Source of the DNA: Manduca sexta
Taxonomy: Eukaryota; Arthropoda; Insecta; Lepidoptera; Sphingidae
Length of the DNA: 64,000 nt
Direction of reading: 5' to 3'
NCBI RefSeq assembly: GCF_014839805.1
Contig: NC_051141.1
Coordinates: 13,710,777 to 13,774,776, forward strand
Part shown: one piece after another, positions 1-11,955 of the stretch
Layout of the letters: each line of letters opens with the position of its first letter
Position numbering within the stretch: the first letter of the stretch is position 1
The notes under the pieces: model-generated
The model's input: only the letters and a program-made list of their open reading frames with translations
The model's database searches: none
Told to the model about the DNA's origin: nothing
Program-made: the position numbers and the translations under genes

Positions 1-359
1 AAGTCTTCAAGTTAAAAGAAACTGTTTTTCGCAAACCTGAGCCCCCCAAGAGCCCTTCTAAACGGTACAATAAGGAAGCCCACAATATTTTAAAATAATT
101 TAGAATTCCTGAACTTAAAATGGTTATGCTATCAATGAAACACTTAAAGGCAATGTTGTAAAACAATACAATATCATGAAATTTATTAGGGCATTAATTA
201 ATATTTTATCCTCTTTTAACATATCCTTATATCATAGCCTTATATCTTTTCTCTTACCCCAAAATGGACAATCATCATCAGTTCATTTAATATAATGGAA
301 TTGCCGCAGCGCAGTAAATATAAAAAGTAATATTATTTATTTAATAAATAAATATGAAC
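1..359. other. AT-rich, nothing recognised
   Basis: I see no open frame, repeat or regulatory motif that I can support in this stretch. Confidence 0.5.
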
Positions 360-2150
360 CTTTAGCTTTTGCCTTGAGTGAAACATGGTTCAAATCTAAT
401 AATACATTAAAAATGAATGTTTATACAACTGTAAGAGAGGATAGATCAGATGGATATGGGGAGTAGCTATTCTTGTGAGGAATTCAGTACCTTTCCCTGT
501 GGTTTCTTTATCGTCACACAGTGAAGAAATTTCTATCATAGCTAAGTATAATTATAAATAAAATGTGTCTTATTTCTGTATATACATCTCACCCTTCTCA
601 TTCTACACTCAATGAAGTCAACAGTATTCTTTTCACACTTATTATATCCTGTTGGGTGATTTTAACTGCCATAACCAGTATGACTTCTAACTCCTATGGG
701 GAAGAACTACTCAATATATTTGATACACATAATTTATGTGTATTAAATTCTGGTTCCCCCACAAATTGCAATGATCTGTCATAACAATAATGCAATTGAT
801 TTATTGTCTGCATGCCTAACTTTGTTTCTTGTCTCACTTGCAAACTTCCCTGAACAGTGTAGTGGTAGTGATCATTTCCCTATCAAAATAACTTTTCCAT
901 TCCCAATCACATATTCACAACCCAGAAAATCTCACTTAAAACGCAAACTTTCACATAGTAAGAGTAGCACTTAGGTAAACTATAAAAATTATGTTGACAA
1001 TCAGCTATCTTCTCTCCCAATTGTCAATAATGGAAATGAGTAGAACTGTGTAGAAGCATTAGCTAAAATTATTGTTTCAGCTGCAGATGATGCTTATCAA
1101 AAATAATCATTGATTTAGGAATATCCCAATGCCTCCATGGTGGGACTCGGAATGCACAGCTGCAGCTAAAAAACGTAAAGAAGGTGAAATGGAATAAGTA
1201 TAGTTTAAATATGACCCAAGAAAACTTTATATACCTCTCCAGTATCATTACACAGACTCGGAAACTACTAACTGCAGAAAAGAGAGAGATGGCATATTTT
1301 TTGCTCCGTCATTTCATCGTATACACCCCCTTCAACCGTTTGCCGTAATATCCGGACTACCTTTTCCGACCACACTACTTCCCATATCCCTGATAATTTA
1401 GTAGGTAAATTTATAGTTAAGTAAATTGGCCCTTCCCTCAAGAAGTCACTTTACTACCGGTAATTAATGTGGAATCCGATAGAAACGTCATGTGGTGTTG
1501 GCAATTCTCAAACCTAATAAAATTCCGCTGATATTTCTTCATATCGTCCTATCGTTCCTAGTTCGGTTCTAACGAAACTAGCAGAGCATCTTATTAAAAA
1601 TCGGCTAGAATGATACATAGAAAATAAAGGCTTACTGTCAAAAACTCGAATACGGTTATCGAAAAGGCACTGTAGTACATTCGACTGTTTAAATAACGAT
1701 GTCAAAGTTTTACAATATGCGAACGACTTACTACTATATTATAGTTCTCATTCAGTGGAACACGCTTTAGGTTTAAACTCCGCTCTCCAATCTCTATCGT
1801 TATGGCTTCACCAAAACGGCTTAGGTATTTCCACACCTAAGAGTGCAGCGGTTTAATTTTCCAAAAAAAGAAATCCCTAAACAATATACGTTACTTACCG
1901 TGATACTCCAATCCCATTCAAAAATAATTTTAAATATTTAGGCATATTCTTGGACTCTAAACTTTCTGGTATTCCACATCGCGACTATGTTGTTAATAAG
2001 GTTGAGCGCCACATTAACATGCTAAGATGTTTATTTGGTGTGTGGTGGGGCGCCCACTCCCAGTCATTAAAACTTGTTTATAATGCTATTATAAGAAGCA
2101 TTCTTAATTATGGTTCATTCTTTCTTATTATTATTATAGTTAAAACTTGA
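360..2150 (+). mobile_element. Degraded non-LTR retrotransposon (Jockey/I-like)
   Basis: Short broken frames in one orientation recall a LINE second ORF. Around 650-900 there are pieces of an endonuclease domain (L-G-D-F-N region, then G-S-D-H-F-P-I near 870). Around 1950-2150 there is the late reverse-transcriptase/thumb segment, with V-W-W-G-A-H-S-Q-S-L-K. Many stops and frameshifts separate them, so this is an old relic with no coding capacity. Clade is a guess. Confidence 0.6.
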
Positions 2151-2519
2151 ATGTTTTCTCGGAGAAATTATTCTTAGGTTTTAAATGAGACTCACGGGCC
2201 TAAACCAAGTGAGAAATTTACGAACTATTCTACAGGTATTTAGAATTGCTGCCTTTTGCATGGTAATATATTATGTATTTGTAGGGAGACCTTAATAGAG
2301 TTTAATAATAATGTTAATATTAGACCCGCACTGTAGAGTGGAGAGAACCAAGGGTACGATTTGAACATGTGTTCATTTTAATAACCATGAACAAAAATAA
2401 TATGGTAGTTTTGGTGGTAAGTTTAAGATTTTGATAATTATGGTATTTTTCCATTAAAACTAATATTAAGCAAAATAGTCATTATGTTAAAATTATTTTG
2501 GACGAAAAGTAACTAATCA

Positions 2520-4450
2520 TCATTTTAGCAGGGAATCGTCCACTGCTGGACATAGACCTACCCCATTGAGCGCCACAGGGACCGGTTCTGGGCCGCCCTC
2601 ATCTATCGGACTCCGGCGACCCTCACCAGATCGTCGGTCCATCTCGTGGGGGCCTGCCTACGCTGGGTCTCCCGGTTCGTGGTCGCCACTCCAGAACTTT
2701 TCCGCCCCAGTGGCCATCAGTTCTACGAGCAATGTGCACTGCCCACTGCTACTTGAGTTTCGCAATCTAAGGGATATGTCGGTTACTTTGGTTCTCCTGT
2801 GGATCACCTCGTTTCTGATTCGATCCCGCAAGGAAACTCCGAGCATAGCACTCCCCTCCCTCCCTCTCCATTGCACTCTGGGTGACTTTCAGCCTTCTGA
2901 CAAGGCCCATAGTGAGCGACCACGTCTCTCTTCCGTATGTTATCACTGGCAGCACACACTGGTCAAAGACTTTCGTTTTGAGACACTGCGGTATCGGGGA
3001 CGAGATGTGTCGGAGCCTCCCGAATGCTGCCCAGCCGAGTTGGTTTCGACGAGTGACCTCTTTCTCGAAGTTGGACCTACCTAATTGGAAGTTTTGTCCC
3101 AGGTAGACGTATTCGTCGACAACGTCAAGAGTAGCGTCTGCTATCTTGACAGGGGTGGGTCTGACATGGTGGTTAGACATGACTTTTGTCTAATCCATGT
3201 TCATTCTGAGACCCACTTGTTGGGAAACGCTACTGAGGTCATCGAGCATTACGCTAAGGTCTTCTAGGGTCTCAGTCATGACTATGATATCGTCGGCAAA
3301 GCGAAGGTGAGTCAAATACTCCCCGTTGATGTTGACGCCGGGTCCTCTCCAGTCCAGAAGCTTGAAGACGTCTTCCAGTGCAGTGCAGTGAACAGTTTCG
3401 GAGTTATTACATCTCCCTGTCTCACGCGACGCTGCAGTTGGATAGGTTTCGAGTACTGGTCCTGGAGGCGGACTGGCATGGTGGCGTTTTCGTATAGGCA
3501 CTTCAACACTTAGATATACCGATAGTCAATTTGGCACCTATGGAGAGACTGAGCACTGCCCAAGTCTCGATCGAATCGAAGGCTTTCTTATAGTCTACAA
3601 ACGCTGGACAGACCAGAACCAGCCCGGTTATACTTCGCTGATTTCTGTGTAACCTGCCGCAGCGTATGTGAGGCTGGAAGTCATCGAAACTGTTAGCAAG
3701 ACGATTCGTGGTGACTCTCGAGAACAGCTTGTAGACGTGACTCAGGAGCGAGATGGGTCTGTAATTCTTTAAAAGGTCTTTGTCGCTCCTGTGCCGTGCC
3801 TGGGGCGTGGTACCCTCGTGAATGACAGAATTGAACAGTTTTTGGAGAGCTTCTAATATTGGCTTTCCGCCCGTTTTCAGAAGCTCTGCTGTTATTCCGT
3901 TAGCACCCAGAGCCTTGTTGTTTTTCAGCTGCCCGAGAGCCATACTAATCTCGCACAGGTCGATGTCCGGGATGTCTTCGGTATAGTGTCGAATTAGTGG
4001 GCCTCTTGGATCTGTGGTCGCATTGCAAACAGGTCGTCGTGTTGACGTGTATAACTGTCCGTAGAACTTCTCTACCTCACCCATGACCTCCGGTCGGAAA
4101 CGTATAATCCTGCCGTCCTCTGTCTTCAGTTTGGTTAGCAGGCTTTGCCCAATGGACAGATTCCTGGCGAACACCTTAGAGCAGGGGCTCAGCGGAACAG
4201 AGGTTCCGCTCAATAGCCTCTTCAACACATTTAGTGTTGAATTGACGGATATCACGTTTCATGGACTTAGAGATCTGTCGATTGAGCCTCCGGCAGACTG
4301 TCACGTAACCAGAAGACTGCAGGACCATCTTGCGTCTTTCTACCATGAGCTGTAACCCTACATCTAACTCTGACTTCTTTAGAGTTCTTTTCGGACTTTA
4401 AAAAACTTAGACCCATTCGTCTAGACAGTTTTCACGAGCCTGTTGCTATA
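2520..4450 (-). mobile_element. RTE-clade LINE relic
   Basis: The minus strand carries reverse-transcriptase pieces in order. Around 4250-3500 are fingers with L-K-N-N-K-A-L-G-A-N-G-I-T-A-E and N-Y-R-P-I-S-L-L. Near 3290 is the catalytic F-A-D-D box. Around 3180-2770 is the C-terminal block with E-Y-V-Y-L-G-Q. The 3' end near 2530-2560 has the 'cagcagtggac' tail with repeated 'gatgat'-like ending that marks lepidopteran RTE elements. Frame changes between the pieces show it is dead. The GC content is much higher than in the flanks. Confidence 0.8.
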
Positions 4451-5642
4451 CACATCTACATCTACGCATTCACCTAAGCACTCAAAGCGGTTTCGGAGTT
4501 CGAGCTGAAAGCTCTCGGGGTTTTTGTTATGAGCAGATGCTGGTCGAAGCGTGGACTTCATCAGTCGAGACCTCTCAAGCGGTTTTCATTTTTTTTTTTC
4601 GATTTTCACCGCATTGATCACAGAGACATCATTGTATATACGCCGGTTCCCTCCCTCTTCACGTAGGCGGCCAATAGCTGATCCTGCGCGTTCCGTTGCC
4701 CATACCCAAATTTCCCCATTTTCAACTCGTTGTCGCTACGTGTGCCCAGTTTCGCGTTAAAGTACCTAATAGTTTTAGTTATTTATAGTAGTTAAGAAAA
4801 GATTATAATATAACCACTACATTAACGTTACGTTGCTCAGTTGCTGTTAACAAACAATAGCAACTTCTAGTAAACACTACAAGAGATTTATTTATCTTTG
4901 TTCTTAACTACAAAAAACTTTGTAATTAGATCAAAATATGACTACTGATTCGGCCGATTTTCTCTAAGAGATCGAATTATTTTCCCAAATAATCAAATAT
5001 TTTATTTGCAAAAAATAAAGTATTCGTTTAATCTCTAGGTGGAAAAAAATTAAATCAATACGTTTCGACCCATATCTAGACCAAAGTTTATCTGCAAAAC
5101 CAATGTTTTGAATCAATATTCAGAATCAATATTCTGGCTAACAATAAATACTTAAAATAAATTCCTAATTTGTTATTTCATAACAGCATAATAATTGTTA
5201 CTAAAAGTCAGCCTTATGACTTATTACCTATCAATACGTCATAAGGCTGAACCTGACGATCATTTTCCATACATTTTATTTCTCAGGCTTTCTGAGTACC
5301 TACTTACACAACTATTGGCAGGCAAATAGTTTACGTGTATTTTAAGCAGCTACCACCTCGATCACATTTACACTTTGTTAATATATTGTTTTAAGAAAAA
5401 ACCTTTTCAACATAGATTCACTTTATTATTTTTACAAAAAATCGTTTAATAATTTACTGTATAAAGTAAGCACTTCACACGTAAGTATTACAAACAGGCC
5501 ATTTTTAATTATCTAGAACAATGCAAATAACAAATAAATAAATAAACAATAATTGAGTAGGTTCACATTTGTTTCCTTTTTTTAAGTACCTTAATAGATG
5601 TCATTTTGATATGTCTCCTAGATATCAATAATTGAGACAAAC
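4451..5642. other. Gene-free stretch
   Basis: The first 300 bases are GC-richer and may be the 5' leader of the LINE. The rest is AT-rich, with no frame longer than background and no repeat I can name. Confidence 0.4.
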
Positions 5643-7034
5643 TATAGTGCCACAAACTTATCTAGCCCGGTGGCCGAAAGAGGAACTAACGACGTCATTT
5701 TGAAATGTCAATCTACCTGCCATTCGCTGACATAACTGCCATTGGTTGTTTGCTTCATGTATTTGTTTTATTTAGTGGTTATAGCTAGCGAAAAATGCTG
5801 ATAGCTTTAAAAAGTGATGCGAGAAATATTATATTAAAAGTCTTAAATTTTAAGAAGGAAGAAAATCGTCTTCTTACACCGATAATACCATACGAAATAT
5901 TGTATGAACGCGTAGTTGCCGTCATAGGTTAGTGTTGCTGGGTTTTGAAAATAAATTCCACGTAAACACTAACGTCCGTATTCATAAAAGTTTTTTATCT
6001 AAGGATGGAGTAAAGCTGTGATAACAAGTCTGTTTCTCAGTGCCCAACGCCACTGGGAATCAGACATAGAGCCGTTGTGATTGGCTAATATTGAGATACA
6101 ACAATATTAGCCAATCATAACGGCCCTATATCTACGCACTGCGAAGGCTGCCATGCCGTCAGCACTGAGAAACAGACTTGTTATCACAGCTTTACTCCGT
6201 CCTTAGATAAAAAACGTCTATGAATAAGGGGGTAAGTATTTCGCACGTGCTACTAGAATGGATGTAAGTATGAAAAAAATGAAATTCTGAAATGCCTTCT
6301 TTGATTGCAGAAGCCTTCAATAAGATAACAATGAACGAATAAAAAACCTTGAGAACGAGTATAAAAATAGGGATGCATTTCTAGACGAGCCTTTCATCAT
6401 TAATTTAGCCAGTGGCAGTGAAAGCGAATGTAGTGATTCTGATGATGGTGAGTAATGAATCAAAAAATCCCGGTGGCTTAGGAATAGCTGGAGTATTTCA
6501 GTTAGAGAACACTCGCCATAGATTAGATGATCATAATTATTGTGTTAAAATATTTTCTTTTTTGAGGGATATGTTTTTATTATTTATTTAATTAATATTT
6601 ACCTACGTTCTTTCAAATCGCCAGGTGTTGTAATGTCAAGTCCTAGTACACAGGTGGTGTGTGTATAATTTCACATTTTTAACCAACTTCAAAAAAGGAG
6701 ATCGATAAGGCACCTACTTATGTATTTTATTATTATAGGAACTGCAATATATTTACATAATATAATAGTTTGTTATGGCTGCCAAACAAATATACAAGTC
6801 TTTATAAGTATGTGCCTATATTTGTATGTATGTATGTATGTATGTTTGCCAAGCATTCCTCCGAAGCTATTAATCAGAGTAGAAAATCGATTTAGTAGTT
6901 TTCCAAATTTTGACCATAATATTTTTGTTAACATCGACTTGCTTACCCACTTTATTGCAAATTTATTTTACTGGCCACACCAAACGCGATAACAGTGACT
7001 ATCTCGCCGGGCCAGATAAGTTTGTGGGAATATA
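5643..7034 (+). mobile_element. TIR DNA transposon relic with broken HTH ORF
   Basis: Terminal inverted repeats match at both ends: 'ccacaaacttatctagcccg' at 5650-5669 and its near reverse complement at 7008-7027. Inside, a plus-strand frame at 5794-5928 starts M-L-I-A-L-K-S-D-A-R-N and ends before a gttagt donor. Its pattern suggests an N-terminal helix-turn-helix. A second frame near 6337-6453 ends in an acidic S-E-S-E-C-S-D-S-D-D tail. A foldback element interrupts the middle. No catalytic domain remains. Superfamily not identified. Confidence 0.6.
5979..6226. mobile_element. Nested foldback MITE
   Basis: Two arms of about 60 bp are inverted copies of each other. The left arm begins 'tattcataaaagttttttat' and includes 'gtaaagctgtgataacaagt'; the right arm is the reverse complement and ends at 6226. 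The inner part also folds on itself ('gattggctaatatt' against 'aatattagccaatc'). It lies within the larger element at 5643-7034, so it is the younger insertion. Confidence 0.75.
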
Positions 7035-7896
7035 CCGGTAGGTATCTAAATATGTAGAGTAGGTTGTAAATATAACGATATGAAGTTTCAGTTCCTACAT
7101 AACAACATCACATATTTGTTTAACATGAAATAATAGGTCATACCTACTATATTACTTTAATCATCAACTATTATATTATTTGTCTATGCTAAACACTTTA
7201 ATCTAATACAAAATTACCTACTTTCTTTGAAAGATTTATGTAAGGTAAGTAGGTACATACATGAAAACGTGTTCGTATTGCAACAAATGTTAAAAATGGG
7301 TAAAGATAAAATAGAATAGGCTATTTGGTTTATAGCGACCATTCACTTAACGATTAGGTATAATTTTTTATCTAAGTAATTACTTTTCAAAAATATTTAG
7401 GTATTATACGATATATCTATATATATAATATCTTGAATAATCAAATGTTTATCAAAGATCTTGTAAATTGTACCTAAGGTTTAATAAATATATATTATTA
7501 TCTTTTTTGTATAATATAAATATAATAATTAATCATAATATTATTATTAATTTCTGACTTTAAGAAATAATAGGTATGAAATTGAATAAATATAATATAA
7601 TATGTAAATTTTAACGTGTTTTGTCATTTCGTCATAAAATAAATACCTAGTAGGTACTCTATTTATTTTAAAAGTATTTACCTTAAGTTTAATTTATAAA
7701 CATGAATAAAATAGTTGTCTTTGATTTCGTGTAGGTACATGTATATAAATATTATATTTCTCAAAATTTAAAATGGTCCAAAGTGGTAAGTATTTGAAAA
7801 ATAACAACGTTTTTATCACATCTAGATAATAACTGTACATAGAAAAATATTTAGGTATAAAGTGGTGGTGGTATGAAAAATATTATACCTACAATG
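7035..7896. other. AT-rich stretch
   Basis: This is very AT-rich with runs of 'tataat' type sequence. A minus-strand AATAAA (7672-7677) could serve as a distal poly(A) signal for Pdfr, but that is only a guess. Confidence 0.3.
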
Positions 7897-8067
7897 CAGT
7901 AGCGTAGCTTGCCATATAGGGGCCCTATAACTATATTTGTTGGGGGCTCTTCAGGGCAGTGCGAACTTTTTGGCACTCGCTTAGTTAAATGTAGGTAAGG
8001 GTCAAGAGAGGCCCCAAAGGGACTCCGTATCACTGATACTGCTGATACATCGGTAGCTACGCTCCTG
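7897..8067. mobile_element. hAT-type MITE with 8-bp target duplication
   Basis: The ends read 'cagtagcgtagct' and 'agctacgctcctg'. They are flanked by a perfect 8-bp duplication 'ctacaatg' at 7889-7896 and 8068-8075. It lies 180 bp beyond the Pdfr stop codon and so probably in its 3' untranslated region. Confidence 0.8.
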
Positions 8068-8250
8068 CTACAATGCTATCGAAATTACATTAAATATTGT
8101 TTTTTAAAAACTACGTAGCATTAGATAATTAGATCTTATTTTATATATTCCTTGATGTTCAGTATTAACAAACAAGGGCAACAATAGTTTGACAAGCTTT
8201 TGTCAGTAATTTCGTCGATGTAGTGTACTCGTCCAGAAGTGGGTTCAGCG

Positions 8251-8322
8251 TCATGATGGACTTCTACTTCTTGTTTCGGAACCTAACACTGCACAGTCTG
8301 CTCGCGGGGTCAAATAGTCACC
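8251..8322 (-). CDS. Pdfr: Pdfr terminal coding exon
   Basis: Acceptor 'tttttaccag' precedes 8322, and 23 codons follow to a TGA at 8251-8253. The peptide G-D-Y-L-T-P-R-A-D-C-A-V-L-G-S ends in E-T-R-S-R-S-P-S; other frames close within a few codons. The serine-rich C terminus suits phosphorylation of a GPCR tail. Assignment is by phase, splice site and position. Confidence 0.6.
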   Translation of the reverse strand, partial: GDYLTPRADCAVLGSETRSRSPS

Positions 8323-11300
8323 CTGGTAAAAACATATTTCGTCAAAATCTATGGTAAGTAGTAAGTACTTACAATGAATAAGTTACAAAGCTTTGAAATA
8401 TAGTTAAAGTGCTAGCTGTCAAATAACTACAATTTTCGTTTATGTAACTCTAAAGTATAAGCAGATGTAAACTTTGTTAATTGTTTCTTGTCGAATCGGT
8501 TTCGCAGTTTAGTTTCAATTAGCGCATAGGTTTAAGGAAGGCAATCTAGTCTTACTGTAATTTAGTGCTTAAGTATTGATAATATTGTCTTCTGTATTAT
8601 GCCCTTTGTTAAATAAATAAAAGAAAGTGTGTGAAAATGTTTGGATGTTTGTAAAAAGTGAACGCAGAAACAGCTGGATTTAGATGAAATTTAGAACACG
8701 GGTAGACCATGTCCTGGATTACACATAGGGTACTTTTATTTCGGTAATATTTTTCCTTGGGAAATAATATAAGATTAAAAAATGAGATTTTTTATTTTGA
8801 TGGCGCTATTGTAGTACTTTTATAGTGGTAAAAGCAAAGGATTTTCAAGAACGCCACACCGCGAGCAAAAGGGGCGGGTGTGGGCTGTTTAGGTGATGTC
8901 CCAAACACCAAAACATCTGGTATAAAATAATGTAAAAAATAACTAATAGGAAACTAACCTTGCTTTATAAATAAATAGTTACCTATTATACATATCATAT
9001 CATACACAAGTTTGGCGTTAGAAATACGTACGTGTAGGCACACTCTGTCTATTAATTAAATACTAAGTATTCAGTACTCACACCTGCGTGATGCAATTGT
9101 ACGTTTCGGCAAGGTTCGTTTAGACTGATTTCAGTTTCGCTTTAAATCTATACATAACTGTGCTATAATGCAACTAATGTTATTCGAAATATTATTGTGT
9201 TTTAGGTCTTATCAAGATGTAATGATTATGACCAGATGTAGGTAAGTACTTGAATACTCAAGGCACTGCTTTTGTTCCTTGGAACCCCTTCACTGTCACT
9301 GATCATATTGGCCCACGTAAGTGTGTTATGGGATAAGCCTGTATATATCATAATTGTGTCGACTGCCGAGGGATAATCAATTCCCTTTGGCGGCATTCCA
9401 TTGAACCCTACCTATATCACCTACAATCTGGTGCACGGACACACTGCACGTATGAAAAACAAACCGTTTGCCAGATATTTTAACATTTACAAATAGGCCC
9501 CAGTTACGCCAAAATGTACCAATCAAAAATACTGTCCAGAAATAAGTAGGTAATTTATATTTAACTCACGATTATTTTAAATCATAAATGTGATACTTTG
9601 CTGTTCAGCAAAACACACCAAGATCTATTCATATCGGACACAAAAATACATGTCAACCAATCCACACAATTTAACTTAATTATACGTAGAAAAATCCAGC
9701 TGTAATCAATATCAATCCAGAAATATTGTTTAAAAGTAGTTGGTACATTTTGGTACAACTCCGGTCCAAAAAAAAAAAATACAAACAATTCAAAGTTCTT
9801 CTCCGGGTCACGGCGGCGGTCGTAGCCGAAGCTTAGTTCTTCGAAGACTATGTTCTCTGGGGCCGACCTGTAACTTTGTTTGTCACACAAATTTCAAACA
9901 GTAGGTACAAGGAAATAGCCGAATCAATTCGCAAAAATAGTCATTATAATTCATCGTAACCGCTTTGCATGCAAGTTATGACACATTTGACGCCAGCGTA
10001 TGTAGATTAAACAGTATTGTAGAAGGAAGCTGGTGGCATTTATACTTACTCAGTAGATATTTCAGCGCCGAATGCGGTTTCGGATTGCCTGATGTTAGCT
10101 ACTGGACAGTCGTAGCTATTGTAGCGCATGTTGCGTAGGGCCACCCAAGATTTTGTTTCGTCGCTACAGCCTGGTATGTCGTCGCTGGGGAAGTTAATCA
10201 ACAATTATTTATTATTTCTATTACATTATACTAAGTATATTATGCAACAGTTTTACGAATGGTAATATCACACTTTTTTTATTAACCGACTTAAAAAAAA
10301 AGGAGGAGGTTATCAATTCGACGTGATTTTTTTTAAATTTTTTTTTTGTATGTTTGTTACCTCAGAACTCGCTCATTTATGAACCGATTTGGAAAATTCT
10401 TTTTTTATTCGAAAGAATTTCTCTCCAGATTGGTCCCATAAAATTTTTTTCAAGATCGCTTCGGTAGTTTGGTTTTAAAATTAAAAAACTAGAATAATTA
10501 TGTCGTCCAAGAAAACGAAACCGCGAATTTAGCTTTCCTGTGACGTATTTAGTTATGTTTTTGCATTGAGTTTGGTTGCCTGTACTTCTCACATACTTAT
10601 ACATATAGCATAACATCTTTCCCCGTGTCAGGGGTAGGCAGAGGCGTAACATTTCATCGCGATAGTCGTACTGTGTGTGAAACATATCAGTTGTGTTTTT
10701 GGGTTGGGTTTAATTGACTCTACTTCTTACATACATACATATATGTGTATAGCATCACACTTTTTCCCCTTTTTAGGGGTAGGCAGAGATGTAACACCAC
10801 AGCGCAATAGTTATAGTATGATCGAAATATATCAGTTGTGTTTTGGCGTTAGGTTTGCTTGAATCTATTTTTTACATACATATATATATAGCATCACACC
10901 TTTTCCCCTTTTCAGGGGTAGGCAGAGGTGTAACATTTGAGCGCGATATTCGTACTGCGTGAGAAACACATTAGTTGTGTTTTTGTGTTGGGTTTAGTGG
11001 ACTCTACTTCTTACATACATACATATATATAGCATCACACCTTTTCCCCTTTTCAGGGGTAGGCAGAGGTGTTATACCACAGCACGATAGTTGTACTGTG
11101 AGCCAAATATATCAGTTGTGTTTTTGCGTTAGGTTTGCTTGAATCTACTTCTTACATACATGCATTTATGTATATAGCATCACACTTTTTCCCCTTTTTA
11201 GGGGTAGGCAGAGGTGTAACATTTGAGCGCGATAGTCGTACTGCGAGCGAAACACATTAGTTGTGTTTTTGTGTTGGGTTTAGTGGACTCTACTTCTTAC

Positions 11301-11909
11301 ATACATACATACATATAGCATCACACCTTTTCCCCTTTTCAGGGGTAGGCAGAGGTGTTAAACCACAGCGCGATAGTTGTACTGTGAGCCAAATATATGA
11401 GTTGTATTTTTGCGTTAGGTTTCCTCGAATTTACTTCTTACATAAATATATATAGCATCACACCTTTTCCCCTTTTCAGTGGTACTCAGAGGTGTAACTC
11501 CTCAGCGCGATAGTCGTATCGTGAACGAAACACAACTATGCCATAGAGACAGTCTATTTTTTACTAACACAAAAAAGCAAAAAATTAAAATAATTTTAAC
11601 AAATAATTAAACCGCCATCAAAAACCACTCAAAACCAAAAAATAATTTCACATCACAAGTATATATTGGATACCAATTTTGGAGTCGGTGCCTAATTAAA
11701 ATTGCTAGTTAAGCTAGATAAATACATTAACGAATATACGAAAACAATGTGCTGCCAGCGTACAAAGTCAGCAAGTCAGATCGTCACTGGAGATAAACAC
11801 ATCGCCGCAGCACAGCAAATGGAAGCTAAATATTTAAATTTGTGAACTGTACGCTACCCAAATTCTTCCCCTGTCACATATAGCTGGTCAAATGTGGGTG
11901 TATTACACT

Positions 11910-11955
<46 letters not shown>

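Noticed and set aside
6809..6850. 'tgtatgtatgtatg' run as a regulatory element
   Set aside because: Simple microsatellite-like sequence inside the TIR element.
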